Source of the DNA: Flagellimonas meishanensis | Lineage (GTDB): Bacteria > Bacteroidota > Bacteroidia > Flavobacteriales > Flavobacteriaceae | Reading direction: 5' to 3' | Assembly: GCF_019880545.1 (NCBI RefSeq) | Contig: NZ_JAINVW010000003.1 | Span: 930,001-994,000, forward strand | Length of the DNA: 64,000 nt | Part shown: positions 1 through 8,419 of the stretch, piece after piece | Position numbering within the stretch: position 1 is the stretch's first letter | Layout: each line of letters opens with the position of its first letter | Position numbers and translations under genes: made by a program | Notes under the pieces: model-generated | Database searches by the model: none | What the model saw: only the letters and a program-made list of their open reading frames with translations | What the model was told of the DNA's origin: nothing

Positions 1-178
1 TGCCCAGCACCATCTTCCTGAACTCTTCCGGGAAGTCCAAACCATAGGTGTTTACCCAGGTTATGGTCTTGTCGCCCTTGGATAACCGCCCATCGGCTTC
101 CAGGGAAAACTTGCGGTTGTAATAGCTTTCTTGAGAATAATTTATTACCCAAGTATTGTTTTCAAATTCAGTGGCCAT
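1..178 (-). CDS. Unidentified cytoplasmic protein, N-terminal part only
   Basis: An open frame starts with ATG at 178 on the minus strand and runs off the left edge, giving about 59 residues that begin MATEFENNTW. There is no signal peptide or membrane segment in this part. The segment with ITWVNTYGLDF has a faint resemblance to the N-terminus of some Bacteroidota CorA-type ion transporters, and the divergent neighbour is an ion channel, but this is too little to name it. The 5' end lies 69 bp from the channel gene, so the two probably share a divergent promoter region. Confidence 0.5.
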   Translation of the reverse strand, partial: MATEFENNTWVINYSQESYYNRKFSLEADGRLSKGDKTITWVNTYGLDFPEEFRKMVLG

Positions 179-247
179 CGTGTAGAAATAAAGGATGTTA
201 TTTGTAGTTTAGAGCAATAAGTTAATTTAAAAAATTTGAATAATGTC

Positions 248-784
248 ATGCTAGACGTAATGCCCTTTAAAACCGAAATCCTGATGACCATCGTTTTGCT
301 GGTTTTGATTTTTGTGATCAACTCCTTGGGGAAACGTGCCATACGAAGATTTGGCAGGATCAGTTCCATCGACATGAACAACCGCAAAATAATTTTTTAT
401 CTCCACAACCTTATGTTTTATGCTCTTGCTCTGGTCGGCATCTCCATAATCTGGGGAGTCAACCTGCAGGAGTTCTCCGTTTTCCTTTCATCTATTTTGG
501 CCATTTTGGGCGTTGGTTTTGTGGCCCAATGGTCCATACTTTCCAATTTGACCGCCAGTGTCATCTTGTTTTTTAACCATCCTCTGCGACTCGGGGACCG
601 TATCAGGGTATTGGACAAGGATTTTGACTGGACCGGAAAAGTAGAGGACCTTAGTGGTTTTTATCTTTTTATGCGGACCGATGACGGAAGAAGAATTACC
701 ATTCCTACCAATTTGGTCATACAAAAAGGCATCGAAATCCTACAGCCCGAGGTAGAGGCTTTTGATGATGAGGGGGAATTTTGA
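248..784 (+). CDS. Small MscS-type mechanosensitive channel protein
   Basis: A 178-residue membrane protein. Three hydrophobic segments lie near residues 10-27, 47-70 and 78-105. The third is followed by the MscS signature: a glycine/alanine-rich pore helix (GVGFVAQWSILSNLTASVIL), then FNHPLRLGDRI, which opens the beta domain. The family forms homo-oligomeric inner-membrane channels that release solutes on hypo-osmotic shock. The protein ends soon after the beta domain and lacks the large C-terminal vestibule of E. coli MscS, so it is a minimal version. A TTG four codons upstream (236) is also possible. I chose the ATG. Confidence 0.85.
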   Translation: MLDVMPFKTEILMTIVLLVLIFVINSLGKRAIRRFGRISSIDMNNRKIIFYLHNLMFYALALVGISIIWGVNLQEFSVFLSSILAILGVGFVAQWSILSNLTASVILFFNHPLRLGDRIRVLDKDFDWTGKVEDLSGFYLFMRTDDGRRITIPTNLVIQKGIEILQPEVEAFDDEGEF

Positions 785-918
785 TATGGAGTTTCGTTTG
801 GTGCGAATGAACTGCTCAATAATTAGCTTGAAATCATAACCCATTTTTAACATGGATACCCGGTTAAATTCCATTAAGTAGCATATTTTGCTTTTCTTTG
901 ATAGGTAAATCTTGCCCC

Positions 919-2109
919 ATGAACCCTTCTGCTTCCGGTTGGATAAAAAAGTTTGGACACCTCGTTGATGATGGACCCAAAGCCTTCGATAACTTCGAAG
1001 GGCTGTACCATGAGCTGAAGAAAAATGGGTTTGTTTATGGCATCCATCTTGACATTCCAGCCTTTATTGAAGTGGAACACACCTTGACGGAGGACGAGGC
1101 CGCCAAAATAAATCTGCTAACCGCCCTTTATTTTTCCTACCTCTTTGAAACCCGAAACACGGATTTCGACACTTTCGTAAACACTGTTTTTGATTACTAT
1201 AAATCGCTGGAGGTTGGTAAGATTTCCTTTTTGAACAAAATACTGAGTGGTACGCATACAGTTTCGAAACTGGAGAAACTGATGGATTCCAGGATCTATA
1301 TGGGTGGAAATGCCTTCAGCAGGGCCTTTGGCAACAGCATCACCAATTCCCTTTTGTTTGTGGACATCCTCATTTTCCAGAACTATCTTAAAAATCCGGG
1401 GCAAACCATGGAGCATGCCCAGTTGTTGGAATATGTTACCATGAACATTGTATACAGGGCACTGAGTTCCAAAAAAACCCATGAAACCGACGAAAAACTG
1501 ATTCAGGTCTTGGCTGCATCTTTGACCTATGTGGACTTAAATGATGCAAAATTCGATGGGTCATATAGAGCGCTTTTCCAGAAAAACTTTACGGAATACG
1601 AAAAAGATTATTTTCTGGATATGGCCTGCCTGACCATTTGGGAGGACAAGGCATTGGACTATACCGAATCGGATTACATTTTTAACCTTGGACTGGACTT
1701 GGATAAGTCAAAAATCGAGGTGAGATCTGCATTGAATTTTGTGCAGGATTTTTTTCAGAAAAACGCCTCAAGGGTACCCTATTTGAATGACAAAAATTTG
1801 GCCGTACAGTTCTATGAAGGAATGTCAAAAAGTGTGAGCAAACTCATCTTGAGAAACAGCAAAAGACTCAAAAAAGAGCTTGCTGAAAGTCGGGAATTGG
1901 TCACTCTATTGTCTAAATCCACCGTTAAGGAATTGGACCCTGAAGAGCGAAAAAAAGTGCAGAAACAATTGATCGATGTTTTTAAGAGCATCCCTTCCTT
2001 GGCCATTTTTATGCTTCCTGGAGGTGCCGTATTGTTGCCCATTTTCATAAAGCTGATCCCAAAATTGCTCCCTTCCGCATTTGACGAGAACCGGGTGGAG
2101 GATTCTTAG
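919..2109 (+). CDS. LETM1-like domain protein (LETM1-related biofilm-associated family)
   Basis: A 396-residue, mostly alpha-helical protein without a signal peptide. The last 50 residues carry the LETM1-like signature: a charged stretch (EERKKVQKQLIDVFKSIPSL) followed by a hydrophobic segment with LPGGAVLLPIFIKLIPKLLP. LETM1 domains are best known from mitochondrial cation-exchange proteins; Flavobacteriaceae have a conserved family with this C-terminus described as biofilm-associated. The rest of the protein has no motif I recognise. A TTG seven codons upstream could extend it. It stands alone and ends at a strong bidirectional terminator. Confidence 0.7.
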   Translation: MNPSASGWIKKFGHLVDDGPKAFDNFEGLYHELKKNGFVYGIHLDIPAFIEVEHTLTEDEAAKINLLTALYFSYLFETRNTDFDTFVNTVFDYYKSLEVGKISFLNKILSGTHTVSKLEKLMDSRIYMGGNAFSRAFGNSITNSLLFVDILIFQNYLKNPGQTMEHAQLLEYVTMNIVYRALSSKKTHETDEKLIQVLAASLTYVDLNDAKFDGSYRALFQKNFTEYEKDYFLDMACLTIWEDKALDYTESDYIFNLGLDLDKSKIEVRSALNFVQDFFQKNASRVPYLNDKNLAVQFYEGMSKSVSKLILRNSKRLKKELAESRELVTLLSKSTVKELDPEERKKVQKQLIDVFKSIPSLAIFMLPGGAVLLPIFIKLIPKLLPSAFDENRVEDS

Positions 2110-2125
2110 CTCTTTTTGCCCTAAA

Positions 2126-2156
2126 AAAGCACTATAAGAAATATTTATAGTGCTTT
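2126..2156. terminator. Bidirectional intrinsic terminator
   Basis: A perfect 12-bp inverted repeat (AAAGCACTATAA) with a 7-nt loop, flanked by A and T runs on the two sides. It lies between two convergent genes and can serve both. Confidence 0.85.
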
Positions 2157-2199
2157 ATTTATGAAATCAACAATTTGTTTTCCAGTACTTTTACTCCAT

Positions 2200-2964
2200 T
2201 TATTCCAACCATAGCTTAAAGTCTCTTACGCGCTCCCTGCTTACGATGATTTCTTGCTCATCGAACCGGTTCAGCTTGATTTTTAAGCGGGAATTGGCAT
2301 AGGCAATGATGTCTTTTATATGGTTTAGGTTCACATAAAACTTCCTGCTCACCCTAAAAAAAGTCTTTGGCGATAACTCCTCTTCCAACTGCTCAAGGGT
2401 TGTGTCCAACAAATAATTTCTACCGTCGGAAGTGGCCGCGTAGGTGCCCTTGTTTTCACTGTAAAAACATTCCACATCATCGGCGTTCACAATTTTGATA
2501 TGCTGGCCCACTTTGACCGTGAACCGCTTTTTGTATTCCCGTTCCAAAGGGTTAACCAAAAGCTTTTTTATATCTTCAAAATCGATGGACATATTGTTGG
2601 AATTGTTCTGAAGATTCCGGTACTTTTTTACCGCTCTTTCCAACTCTTCATCATCGATGGGTTTCAACAAATAATCAATGCTATTCAACTTGAAAGCCTG
2701 CAGGGCATATTCATCAAAAGCGGTGGTAAAAATAATGGCGCTGCTCACATCGATCATGTCAAAAATCTCGAAGGACAATCCATCCGATAATTGAATGTCC
2801 AGAAATATGAGGTCTGGGTGCGGATTGTTCTGAAACCATTCAATGGATTCGTCCACCGAATGGAGCATGGTCGATACCTGTACATCCAAAGCCTCCAACA
2901 ATCGGTTCAGACGTCTTGCCGCAGGCTTTTCGTCCTCTATTATGATTACCTTCATTTTTACCAT
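2200..2964 (-). CDS. LytTR-family response regulator
   Basis: A 254-residue two-component regulator. The receiver domain (residues 5-120) has the acidic pair E10/D11, phospho-acceptor D56 in LIFLDIQ, and the conserved lysine in LLKPID. The LytTR DNA-binding domain covers about residues 148-254. It is the last gene of an operon that includes a LytS-type kinase, its likely partner. LytTR proteins bind direct repeats of about 9 bp on one helix face, and such repeats with a 21-bp period occur upstream of this operon and of the TonB/DUF2141 pair at 15.4-15.6 kb. ATG at 2964 lies 6 bp after the preceding stop; ATG at 2955 is possible. Confidence 0.93.
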   Translation of the reverse strand: MVKMKVIIIEDEKPAARRLNRLLEALDVQVSTMLHSVDESIEWFQNNPHPDLIFLDIQLSDGLSFEIFDMIDVSSAIIFTTAFDEYALQAFKLNSIDYLLKPIDDEELERAVKKYRNLQNNSNNMSIDFEDIKKLLVNPLEREYKKRFTVKVGQHIKIVNADDVECFYSENKGTYAATSDGRNYLLDTTLEQLEEELSPKTFFRVSRKFYVNLNHIKDIIAYANSRLKIKLNRFDEQEIIVSRERVRDFKLWLE

Positions 2965-2970
2965 TTGAAA

Positions 2971-3312
2971 CTACCTGTATCGTTCATGTTCCTTCCCATT
3001 CTCCTTCTCGATGTATTTTTGAATCTGTCGTTCCTCCCATTTTTGTGTCAACGGCCAATAGAAAACCCAAAGTCCATGTGCCACAAGAATCAGTCCCCAG
3101 ATGATTGGGGTAGAAATGATTTCCCAATCCAACCAATGGGCCACATAAAAATCCACGCCGTCAATCTTGTTCTTCAGATAGCCCAAAACTTCCAATTTCA
3201 ATACGATCAGCGCAATATTGACCACTATGAAAGCCACGATATGGGAATAGAATTTCTTTAACTGTTTTACCCGTTTCTTGGCCTGTTCCAACCTATTGTA
3301 TGCCTCTTCCAT
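2971..3312 (-). CDS. 2TM-domain protein 1
   Basis: A 113-residue inner-membrane protein: a basic amphipathic N-terminus (RLEQAKKRVKQLKKFYSH), two membrane helices near 22-42 and 68-88, and a C-terminal signature WEERQIQKYIEKE. This is the 2TM-domain family common in Flavobacteriia; its function is unknown. It is one of four free 2TM genes in a row and the most divergent, with a longer loop between the helices. It is 6 bp from the response-regulator gene, so they are co-transcribed. A sensing or adaptor role with the kinase is inference. Confidence 0.85.
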   Translation of the reverse strand: MEEAYNRLEQAKKRVKQLKKFYSHIVAFIVVNIALIVLKLEVLGYLKNKIDGVDFYVAHWLDWEIISTPIIWGLILVAHGLWVFYWPLTQKWEERQIQKYIEKENGKEHERYR

Positions 3313-3314
3313 GA

Positions 3315-3617
3315 TTATTTGAACTTGTCCATTCTCTTTTTGTCCTCATCGATGTACTTCTGAATCTGCCTTTCCTCCCACTTCTTGCCAAATAGTAGGT
3401 TAAACCCAAAGGTTTTGGAGGCATGGAACAGTAAACCTATTCCCCAACCAAACAGTGTGATGAAGTGGGGCCATTGCCAAAAATGGTCGGTGTGGAGGTA
3501 AATGTTGACCAAAACAAAGGCATTGATGATTATGTAGATCGAAAGATGCACATAAAAGCCCTTAATTTCCTCAACCTGCTTTTTTGCCCGTTCCAATTTA
3601 TTCTGTTCCAAATCCAT
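3315..3617 (-). CDS. 2TM-domain protein 2
   Basis: About 100 residues starting MDLEQNKLERAKK, with two membrane helices and the family signatures FGWGIGLLFHA and KKWEERQIQKYI. The frame is open further upstream, but that part overlaps the preceding 2TM gene. The ATG chosen at 3617 lies directly after that gene's stop; an ATG at 3629 would overlap it by 10 nt. The last residues are only 2 bp from the next 2TM gene, indicating translational coupling. Confidence 0.85.
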   Translation of the reverse strand: MDLEQNKLERAKKQVEEIKGFYVHLSIYIIINAFVLVNIYLHTDHFWQWPHFITLFGWGIGLLFHASKTFGFNLLFGKKWEERQIQKYIDEDKKRMDKFK

Positions 3618-3619
3618 GG

Positions 3620-3922
3620 TCACTTCCATTTTTTTGATTCCTCCTCGTCTTTCATCAGCTCCTTTATTTTTCGCTCTTCCCATCCTTTACCAAAAAACGG
3701 GTTCAGGTTGAAAGTGCCCACTGCGTGGAAGAACACCCCTATTCCCCATCCAAAAGCAGCCCATAAAAACCACATATAACTAAATCCGTTGGTAAGGTAA
3801 TTGATAAGTGCCAATGCGGATATCACCAAAATGTATGACCATAGATTGGCATAAAACTTTTTCAGTTCGTCCACCCGTTCCTTGGCCCTTATATACTTAT
3901 TTTCTTTGCTATTGTTTTCCAT
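3620..3922 (-). CDS. 2TM-domain protein 3
   Basis: A 100-residue membrane protein of the 2TM family. The N-terminal KAYIRAKERV-like amphipathic part and KKFYANLWSY lead into helix 1. Helix 2 contains AAFGWGIGVFFHAVGTF, followed by GKGWEERKIKELMKDEE. Its second helix and tail closely match those of 2TM protein 4 and the kinase C-terminus, which points to tandem duplication. No catalytic residues are visible. Confidence 0.88.
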   Translation of the reverse strand: MENNSKENKYIRAKERVDELKKFYANLWSYILVISALALINYLTNGFSYMWFLWAAFGWGIGVFFHAVGTFNLNPFFGKGWEERKIKELMKDEEESKKWK

Positions 3923-3962
3923 GATATTGGTTTGATCGATACTTATTAAAGATACGGATTCA

Positions 3963-4241
3963 TCAGAATTCCTCTTTGTCCATTAGTTCTCGGATCTTGC
4001 GTTTTTCCCAATTGGCTCCTAAAATGTAATCTGCGCCATACACATGTAGCCAATGTCCAATCAACCCCAAACCCCATCCCAATGCAGGGAAAAACACCCA
4101 CAAGTAATCCGCCGTCATAACGTTGATGAATGCCAAGAATGTAATCACCACAATATAGACCAACAAATGCACGTGAAAGGATTTTATGCACCTCACTTTC
4201 TGCTTGGCCCTTTTGTATTTGTATTCGTCCATGTTTTCCAT
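3963..4241 (-). CDS. 2TM-domain protein 4
   Basis: A 92-residue 2TM-family protein: KYKRAKQKVRCIKSFHVHL, helix 1, then LWVFFPALGWGLGLIGHWLHVYG and NWEKRKIRELMDKEEF. It resembles the C-terminal 2TM domain of the kinase encoded upstream (LWAFFPTLGWGFGVLAHGMEAFG), so the free proteins may have arisen from that domain or the reverse. It is the first gene behind an internal promoter region holding a LytTR-type site, so the 2TM genes and the regulator can be expressed separately from the kinase. Confidence 0.88.
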   Translation of the reverse strand: MENMDEYKYKRAKQKVRCIKSFHVHLLVYIVVITFLAFINVMTADYLWVFFPALGWGLGLIGHWLHVYGADYILGANWEKRKIRELMDKEEF

Positions 4242-4281
4242 ATTCGTTTTCTTTTGATTGATGCTTAACTTAATCCTTGAA

Positions 4282-4289
4282 CAAACTTA
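4282..4289 (-). promoter_or_regulatory. -7 promoter element (TAAGTTTG)
   Basis: The minus strand reads TAAGTTTG, an exact match to the Bacteroidota -7 consensus TAnnTTTG, 41 bp upstream of the 2TM gene starting at 4241. No clear -33 TTG is present. A LytTR-type site lies upstream at 4325-4352, as expected for an activator-dependent promoter. Confidence 0.5.
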
Positions 4290-4324
4290 AGAGCAAGGCT
4301 ACAGAATTTAAAAAATGGATTCGC

Positions 4325-4352
4325 GAACTGTTGTTTTTTGGGGATGAACTGT
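4325..4352 (-). promoter_or_regulatory. Predicted LytTR operator (ACAGTTC-N14-ACAGTTC)
   Basis: Two identical heptamers ACAGTTC on the minus strand, at 4352-4346 and 4331-4325, are exactly 21 bp apart (two helical turns). The heptamer resembles the known LytTR/AgrA half-site core ACAGTTA. The pair lies 84-111 bp upstream of the 2TM gene start. The same arrangement occurs at 6454-6481, 15456-15483 and 15502-15529. Confidence 0.65.
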
Positions 4353-4415
4353 GAATGGGCTTAAAATGGGCTTTGCTTCCTTGCTAAAAGTTTGTCATCA
4401 GCATACCATTGTTCC

Positions 4416-5762
4416 CTAAAAACCATCCTTGTCCATCAATTCCTGGATTTTCCGCTCTTCCCAACGTTTGCCCCACAATGGATTGTAACCAAAGGCCTCC
4501 ATGCCATGTGCAAGCACCCCAAATCCCCAACCCAATGTGGGGAAAAAAGCCCACAAGAAATCTGTGGTCCTTAGATTGAGCCACCACAAAAAGGGAATCA
4601 CAATACAATAGGCAATCAAATTGCTGTAAAAATCTTTGATGTTCTTTACCCTTTCCTTTGCCTTCAGGTATCTTTTCTCTTCTATATAACTTTGTTGGGT
4701 TTCCATAACGGAAATCTGCTTGGTCAGCATGGGCAGCCCCACACTGAACTGGCTGGGTGTTTTGTTTATCGTCACTTCCCTGTCGGTCAAAATGTTGTAG
4801 CGTTGCCTTATGTTCTGCAGCCCCACGCCACTGCTTTTTTTCACCACTTGCTTCTCCTGCAGATTGTTACTGACTATTAGCATTCCATCCTCCTCATAAA
4901 CCTTTAAATAGAGTGGTTTTGAAGCCGTGACAATATTGTGCTTAACGGCATTTTCCAAAAGCAACTGCAGGGAAAGTGGCACAATCTTGGCCTCGGGATT
5001 GGAGCAATTTTCAGGAATATCGAAAACTATACTGTCCTCAAAACGCATTTTTAGCAAGCGGACATAGGTCCTGGCAAAATTGAGCTCCTCATCCACCGTG
5101 ACCAGATCCTTGTTTTTCTGCTCCAGTACATACCGATACACTTTGGACAGGGAAGTGGTGAATTTTTGGGCCTGCTCGGGTTCTTCCTCGATCAAACTGG
5201 TGAGCACATTTAGGCTGTTGAACAAAAAATGGGGATCCAATTGATTCTTCAGGGCATCGAAGCGGGCAGAGGCCGAGCCGGCAATGATCTTTTGCTCCTT
5301 GACCTTTTTCTCCTGCCAACTTTTATAAAAATAGAAAGCATGGAAAAAAACGGTCACCACAATGGTTATCAAAAGTGCCACTACATAGAAAATGGGTCTT
5401 TCCCCATCCACAAACTCTTCCCAACTTTCGCCCTCAAATCCGATATTGGTGGTGATGCGGATCCATAGGATGCCCAACATGGTAATGGCCACACCTCCCA
5501 AACCCGTGATCCATAATCGATATTTGGCATATTTCTTCCAAACCACTTTATGGTTCAGGTAATCAAAATATAAGCTATTGAGAAACGTAAGTACCACAGA
5601 ATAAAAAATATAGTACCCCACTTCTCGGAGGAAACTCCCATCGAAGATGATCGGCTCGCCGGAAAGGGCCTCCAATCCATTGAAAATGATTGCCAAAACC
5701 AATCCAATGGCAATGGCAACCAATAATAACTTTACCAGATATGTTGTTGTTTTCCTAATCAC
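4416..5762 (-). CDS. LytS-type sensor histidine kinase with fused C-terminal 2TM domain
   Basis: A 448-residue membrane kinase starting at a GTG (5762) that overlaps the stop of the preceding gene. Four to five membrane helices cover residues 8-145. The His-kinase domain has phospho-acceptor H178 in NQLDPHFLFNSLNV, an N-box LLLENAVKHN (268-277) and a G-box GVGLQNIRQRY (312-322). After the ATPase domain, residues 362-445 form a complete 2TM domain with LGWGFGVLAHG and WEERKIQELMDKDGF. This fusion links the free 2TM proteins physically to the signalling protein. The likely target is the LytTR regulator at 2200-2964. The signal sensed is unknown. Confidence 0.9.
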   Translation of the reverse strand: MIRKTTTYLVKLLLVAIAIGLVLAIIFNGLEALSGEPIIFDGSFLREVGYYIFYSVVLTFLNSLYFDYLNHKVVWKKYAKYRLWITGLGGVAITMLGILWIRITTNIGFEGESWEEFVDGERPIFYVVALLITIVVTVFFHAFYFYKSWQEKKVKEQKIIAGSASARFDALKNQLDPHFLFNSLNVLTSLIEEEPEQAQKFTTSLSKVYRYVLEQKNKDLVTVDEELNFARTYVRLLKMRFEDSIVFDIPENCSNPEAKIVPLSLQLLLENAVKHNIVTASKPLYLKVYEEDGMLIVSNNLQEKQVVKKSSGVGLQNIRQRYNILTDREVTINKTPSQFSVGLPMLTKQISVMETQQSYIEEKRYLKAKERVKNIKDFYSNLIAYCIVIPFLWWLNLRTTDFLWAFFPTLGWGFGVLAHGMEAFGYNPLWGKRWEERKIQELMDKDGF

Positions 5763-6378
5763 CGCACTGTTTATAAACCATTTCTGCACGTTCCTTGCCC
5801 CATGAAGGATAAAAAGGTGTATCAACGCTAAAATTAGCAAAAAGTTCCAGTGCCCGTTCCACATCCTTGCAATATGGTGTGGTATCCTTCCCAAAATAGC
5901 GGGCACTGCCCATATCCCACTCAGCCTTTGAGAAAACCACCCTGGGATTTTCAGGTGCAAGGGCCAACGCCTGCTGGTACAGCTGTGCGTTCAATGGGGA
6001 CAATGTCATTCCATAAGTGGCCCCATCAAATGAGATCCATGCCGTATTGATCATGGCCTCCTGCACCAAGAGCTCAGGGTTATCGGGAGATATGGCCTTG
6101 GATAAATCCAAAAACTCCTTGGCCTTTTCCAATTGTCTGGTCAATTTTTCCTTGTCCTTTTCGCCAAAGGAGATTAGGGTGTTCAGCTGCGTTACGTAGT
6201 AATGGGGTAGCCAGTTATCGGGTTCCGCCATTGCAATCCGTTCAAAAAGGTTGGATGCCTCCACCACTTTTTGGTCTTTCCATAGTTGAAAGGCCTTTTG
6301 CATTCCCTGGCTATAGCGATCTTGTGCCAATGCGATGCTGGACACGGCCAAAAAGGCCAACGCGATACATTTTTTCAT
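5755..6378 (-). CDS. Secreted TPR-like protein
   Basis: A 207-residue exported protein with an N-terminal signal peptide (MKKCIALAFLAVSSIALAQ). The mature part has helical repeats with TPR-like spacing (A..LFERIAMAEPDNWLPHY and AISPDNPELLVQEAMI). Its stop overlaps the start of the kinase gene, so it is the first gene of the sensor operon and may act as a periplasmic input protein; that role is inference. An in-frame upstream ATG (6426) would add a non-signal-like N-terminus, so I chose 6378. Confidence 0.8.
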   Translation of the reverse strand: MKKCIALAFLAVSSIALAQDRYSQGMQKAFQLWKDQKVVEASNLFERIAMAEPDNWLPHYYVTQLNTLISFGEKDKEKLTRQLEKAKEFLDLSKAISPDNPELLVQEAMINTAWISFDGATYGMTLSPLNAQLYQQALALAPENPRVVFSKAEWDMGSARYFGKDTTPYCKDVERALELFANFSVDTPFYPSWGKERAEMVYKQCGD

Positions 6379-6893
6379 GACTGTTCTGTTTTTGTTCGAT
6401 TGTTCTGGAGCAAAGATGTGCACCATCTACCGGTTGACAAATAAGTAATTACCGAACTGTATATTTTAAGGGATGAACTGTGCCGGGCGACACCCAAAAC
6501 CCTTTTGATAATGGCCCGGTTTCTAAACCTATTCCATTTTTTGTTTCTTTTTTGGTGAAAAGGCCTGCATTTCTGTAAGAAAAGGGAGCGTGCATCAGGT
6601 TTTTATTAACAATTTTAACATTATTGCCTTTTTAAATAATTCATTTTCAGATTTTTACTATATTAGAAAGCCGATAACTAAGCATATCATCGCTTCAAAA
6701 TATCTTCGGTTAGTTTCCCGCTCATAATAGACCCTTACTTGCAGTTGAGGATGGTATATGGTATTTGAAATTTAGCAAGTTGTTGCCCGACATTTCAAAT
6801 ATGACTGATTTCGTTATCCAGTAATCCGGCTAAACCATCAGTTCCCGAATTGTAGTCTATTTCTATAGAAATCAACCTTAAATCCATAAAACA
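6379..6893. other. Divergent intergenic region with a LytTR site
   Basis: A 515-bp region between the leftward sensor operon and a rightward lipoprotein gene. It contains the predicted LytTR operator at 6454-6481 and is otherwise AT-rich. I see no convincing gene. A small inverted element (CAGTTC.CGAATTG) lies at 6839-6852, but no second direct repeat at the 21-bp distance accompanies it. Confidence 0.5.
6454..6481 (-). promoter_or_regulatory. Predicted LytTR operator of the sensor operon
   Basis: Two ACAGTTC heptamers on the minus strand, at 6481-6475 and 6460-6454, have a 21-bp period and an A/T-rich spacer. They lie 76-103 bp upstream of the first gene of the operon. The first half-site continues with ATCCC, as in the site at 4325-4352, so the match extends beyond the heptamers. 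This suggests autoregulation by the LytTR protein of the same operon. Confidence 0.68.
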
Positions 6894-7409
6894 ATGAAAA
6901 AAATGATTCTTCAATGCACCCTGTTGGTGTTAGTGTTAAGTGCCTGTCAACAAGCCCCTGTGAGGTATACCCAGAATTCACCCGAAATTGAAACGGTCAA
7001 GCAACTTATTTCCAATTACGATAGCAAAAACTACGATACCAGTATGTATGCCGATACCTCCAAGACGTATTACAATACCAAGGACAATCCGATGAGCGCC
7101 AACGAGGCCATGGATTTCCATAAGGATTCAGATACCAACTATATCTCCCGAGGATTTGGCGGTTCGCACCAAGAGTATGAAATGGTTATTACCGATAAAG
7201 GGGAGACTTGGGTGAACTCTTGGCTGGATTGGAAAGGAACTTTGGCCGCCAACGGTAAAGAAATCGATATCCCAATACACCTGACCTTTCAATTTGTAGA
7301 TGGAAAAATAGTGAGGGAACACGGTTATTGGGATCCCACCACGGTGGTTTTAGAGCTACAAAAAATTGAAATGGAAGCCAAAATGGCCGAAGAGGAACAA
7401 ACAGAATAA
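6894..7409 (+). CDS. Lipoprotein with NTF2/SnoaL-like fold
   Basis: A 171-residue lipoprotein: signal peptide with lipobox LSAC, lipidated cysteine C18. The mature part resembles small NTF2/SnoaL-like domains: an N-terminal helix (IETVKQLISNYDSKNYDTSMYA), then strands with HLTFQFVDGKIVREHGYWD near the end. These often bind small molecules or act as accessory domains. A secreted protein of unknown family follows 33 bp downstream, so they form an operon. No catalytic residues can be assigned. Confidence 0.75.
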   Translation: MKKMILQCTLLVLVLSACQQAPVRYTQNSPEIETVKQLISNYDSKNYDTSMYADTSKTYYNTKDNPMSANEAMDFHKDSDTNYISRGFGGSHQEYEMVITDKGETWVNSWLDWKGTLAANGKEIDIPIHLTFQFVDGKIVREHGYWDPTTVVLELQKIEMEAKMAEEEQTE

Positions 7410-7442
7410 TCACTAACTAAATATCAACCTAAAACTGTAAAA

Positions 7443-8204
7443 ATGAAAAAAGTACTGATTACATTATCATTGATTCCCTTTTTAATGTGGGGGCAAGAGA
7501 GCCAGCAGGCGCCTATTTTTATGAACGTTATGATGACCCCGCATCCGGAAAAAATTGCGGCCTTTGAGATGGGAATTGCCGAACACAACAAAACCTATCA
7601 TGGCCCGGGAGCAAGCCAGGTAAGCGTTTTTTGGGTGACAAGCGGGAAAAATTCCGGTAAATATATTTGGAGCTTGGGGCCAACCGCTTGGGCGGCGATG
7701 GACGAGGCGAACAACTATGATGAGGCCCACACCAAACACTGGAATGAAAAAGTAGCTGCCAATGCCCTTCCAGAAATGGAGACCACCTATTGGAAAAACA
7801 GCTTAAAATACTCCAATTTCACCAAGGATTTCAGCTTGAAAAACCTTTCAATCTTCATGATAGATGTCAAAAGGTTCAAGTACAGGGAAATGATGTCCGT
7901 TTTAGATCGTGTGCACAAAGTGTTCAAGACCAAAGATCCGGATCATCAATGGGGCGTTTATTTCAATGAGCTTAACAATATGGATGGACAAGATATGGTC
8001 TGGGTGGACTTTTTTGACCAATCAGCTTGGATGGGAAGAGATGACATGTTCCCACAGTGGTATGAGGAAGTGCACGGTGCCGGAAGTTTTCCAGAATTCT
8101 TAAAGGATCTGGATGATACCACTCATGGTGATTCTGCGGAACTCTGGGTTTTCAGAAAAGACCTTAGCGGGGCAACTGGCGATGTGCCTGGTCCAAACAA
8201 TTAA
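7443..8204 (+). CDS. Secreted protein of unknown function, possible dimeric alpha/beta-barrel repeat
   Basis: A 253-residue exported protein with a signal peptide ending near MWGQ. The mature part appears to hold two similar halves of about 110 residues, each starting with a strand (PIFMNVMMTP, SIFMIDVKRF) and containing HK/H-rich helices and a W-containing strand (YIWSLGPT, MVWVDFFD). That arrangement fits duplicated ferredoxin-like dimeric alpha/beta-barrel domains. I cannot name the family. It follows the NTF2-like lipoprotein gene and ends at a good terminator. Confidence 0.65.
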   Translation: MKKVLITLSLIPFLMWGQESQQAPIFMNVMMTPHPEKIAAFEMGIAEHNKTYHGPGASQVSVFWVTSGKNSGKYIWSLGPTAWAAMDEANNYDEAHTKHWNEKVAANALPEMETTYWKNSLKYSNFTKDFSLKNLSIFMIDVKRFKYREMMSVLDRVHKVFKTKDPDHQWGVYFNELNNMDGQDMVWVDFFDQSAWMGRDDMFPQWYEEVHGAGSFPEFLKDLDDTTHGDSAELWVFRKDLSGATGDVPGPNN

Positions 8205-8230
8205 AAAATAATTGTCAAAAAAAAAGCAGA

Positions 8231-8255
8231 AAGGCCCTTAAAAAGGGCCTTTTTT
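8231..8255 (+). terminator. Intrinsic terminator
   Basis: Stem AAGGCCCTT/AAGGGCCTT, 9 bp perfect, followed by a T run. It closes the two-gene operon ending at 8204. Confidence 0.85.
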
Positions 8256-8357
8256 CATTTGAAGCTAAATCTCCAAAACAGGACAAGGTAAAATCATTTA
8301 CTTCTGATTATCAAGTGCTTCTGCCCTGTATTTCATCGAAAAAAAACATAGAAGCTA

Positions 8358-8365
8358 TAGTTTTG
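8358..8365 (+). promoter_or_regulatory. -7 promoter element (TAGTTTTG)
   Basis: An exact TAnnTTTG match 55 bp upstream of the ATG at 8420. No clear -33 TTG is present, so this is a candidate only. Confidence 0.35.
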
Positions 8366-8419
8366 AGGTCATATTTGCCATATTTGCTCCCATTAGTTTA
8401 TCAAATAAAACCCCATACT

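Noticed and set aside
6839..6852. CAGTTC and GAATTG close together upstream of the lipoprotein gene at 6894, similar to LytTR half-sites
   Set aside because: They are inverted, not direct, and no partner lies at the 21-bp distance. The nearest similar bases (CAGTAA) are 20 bp away and mismatch.
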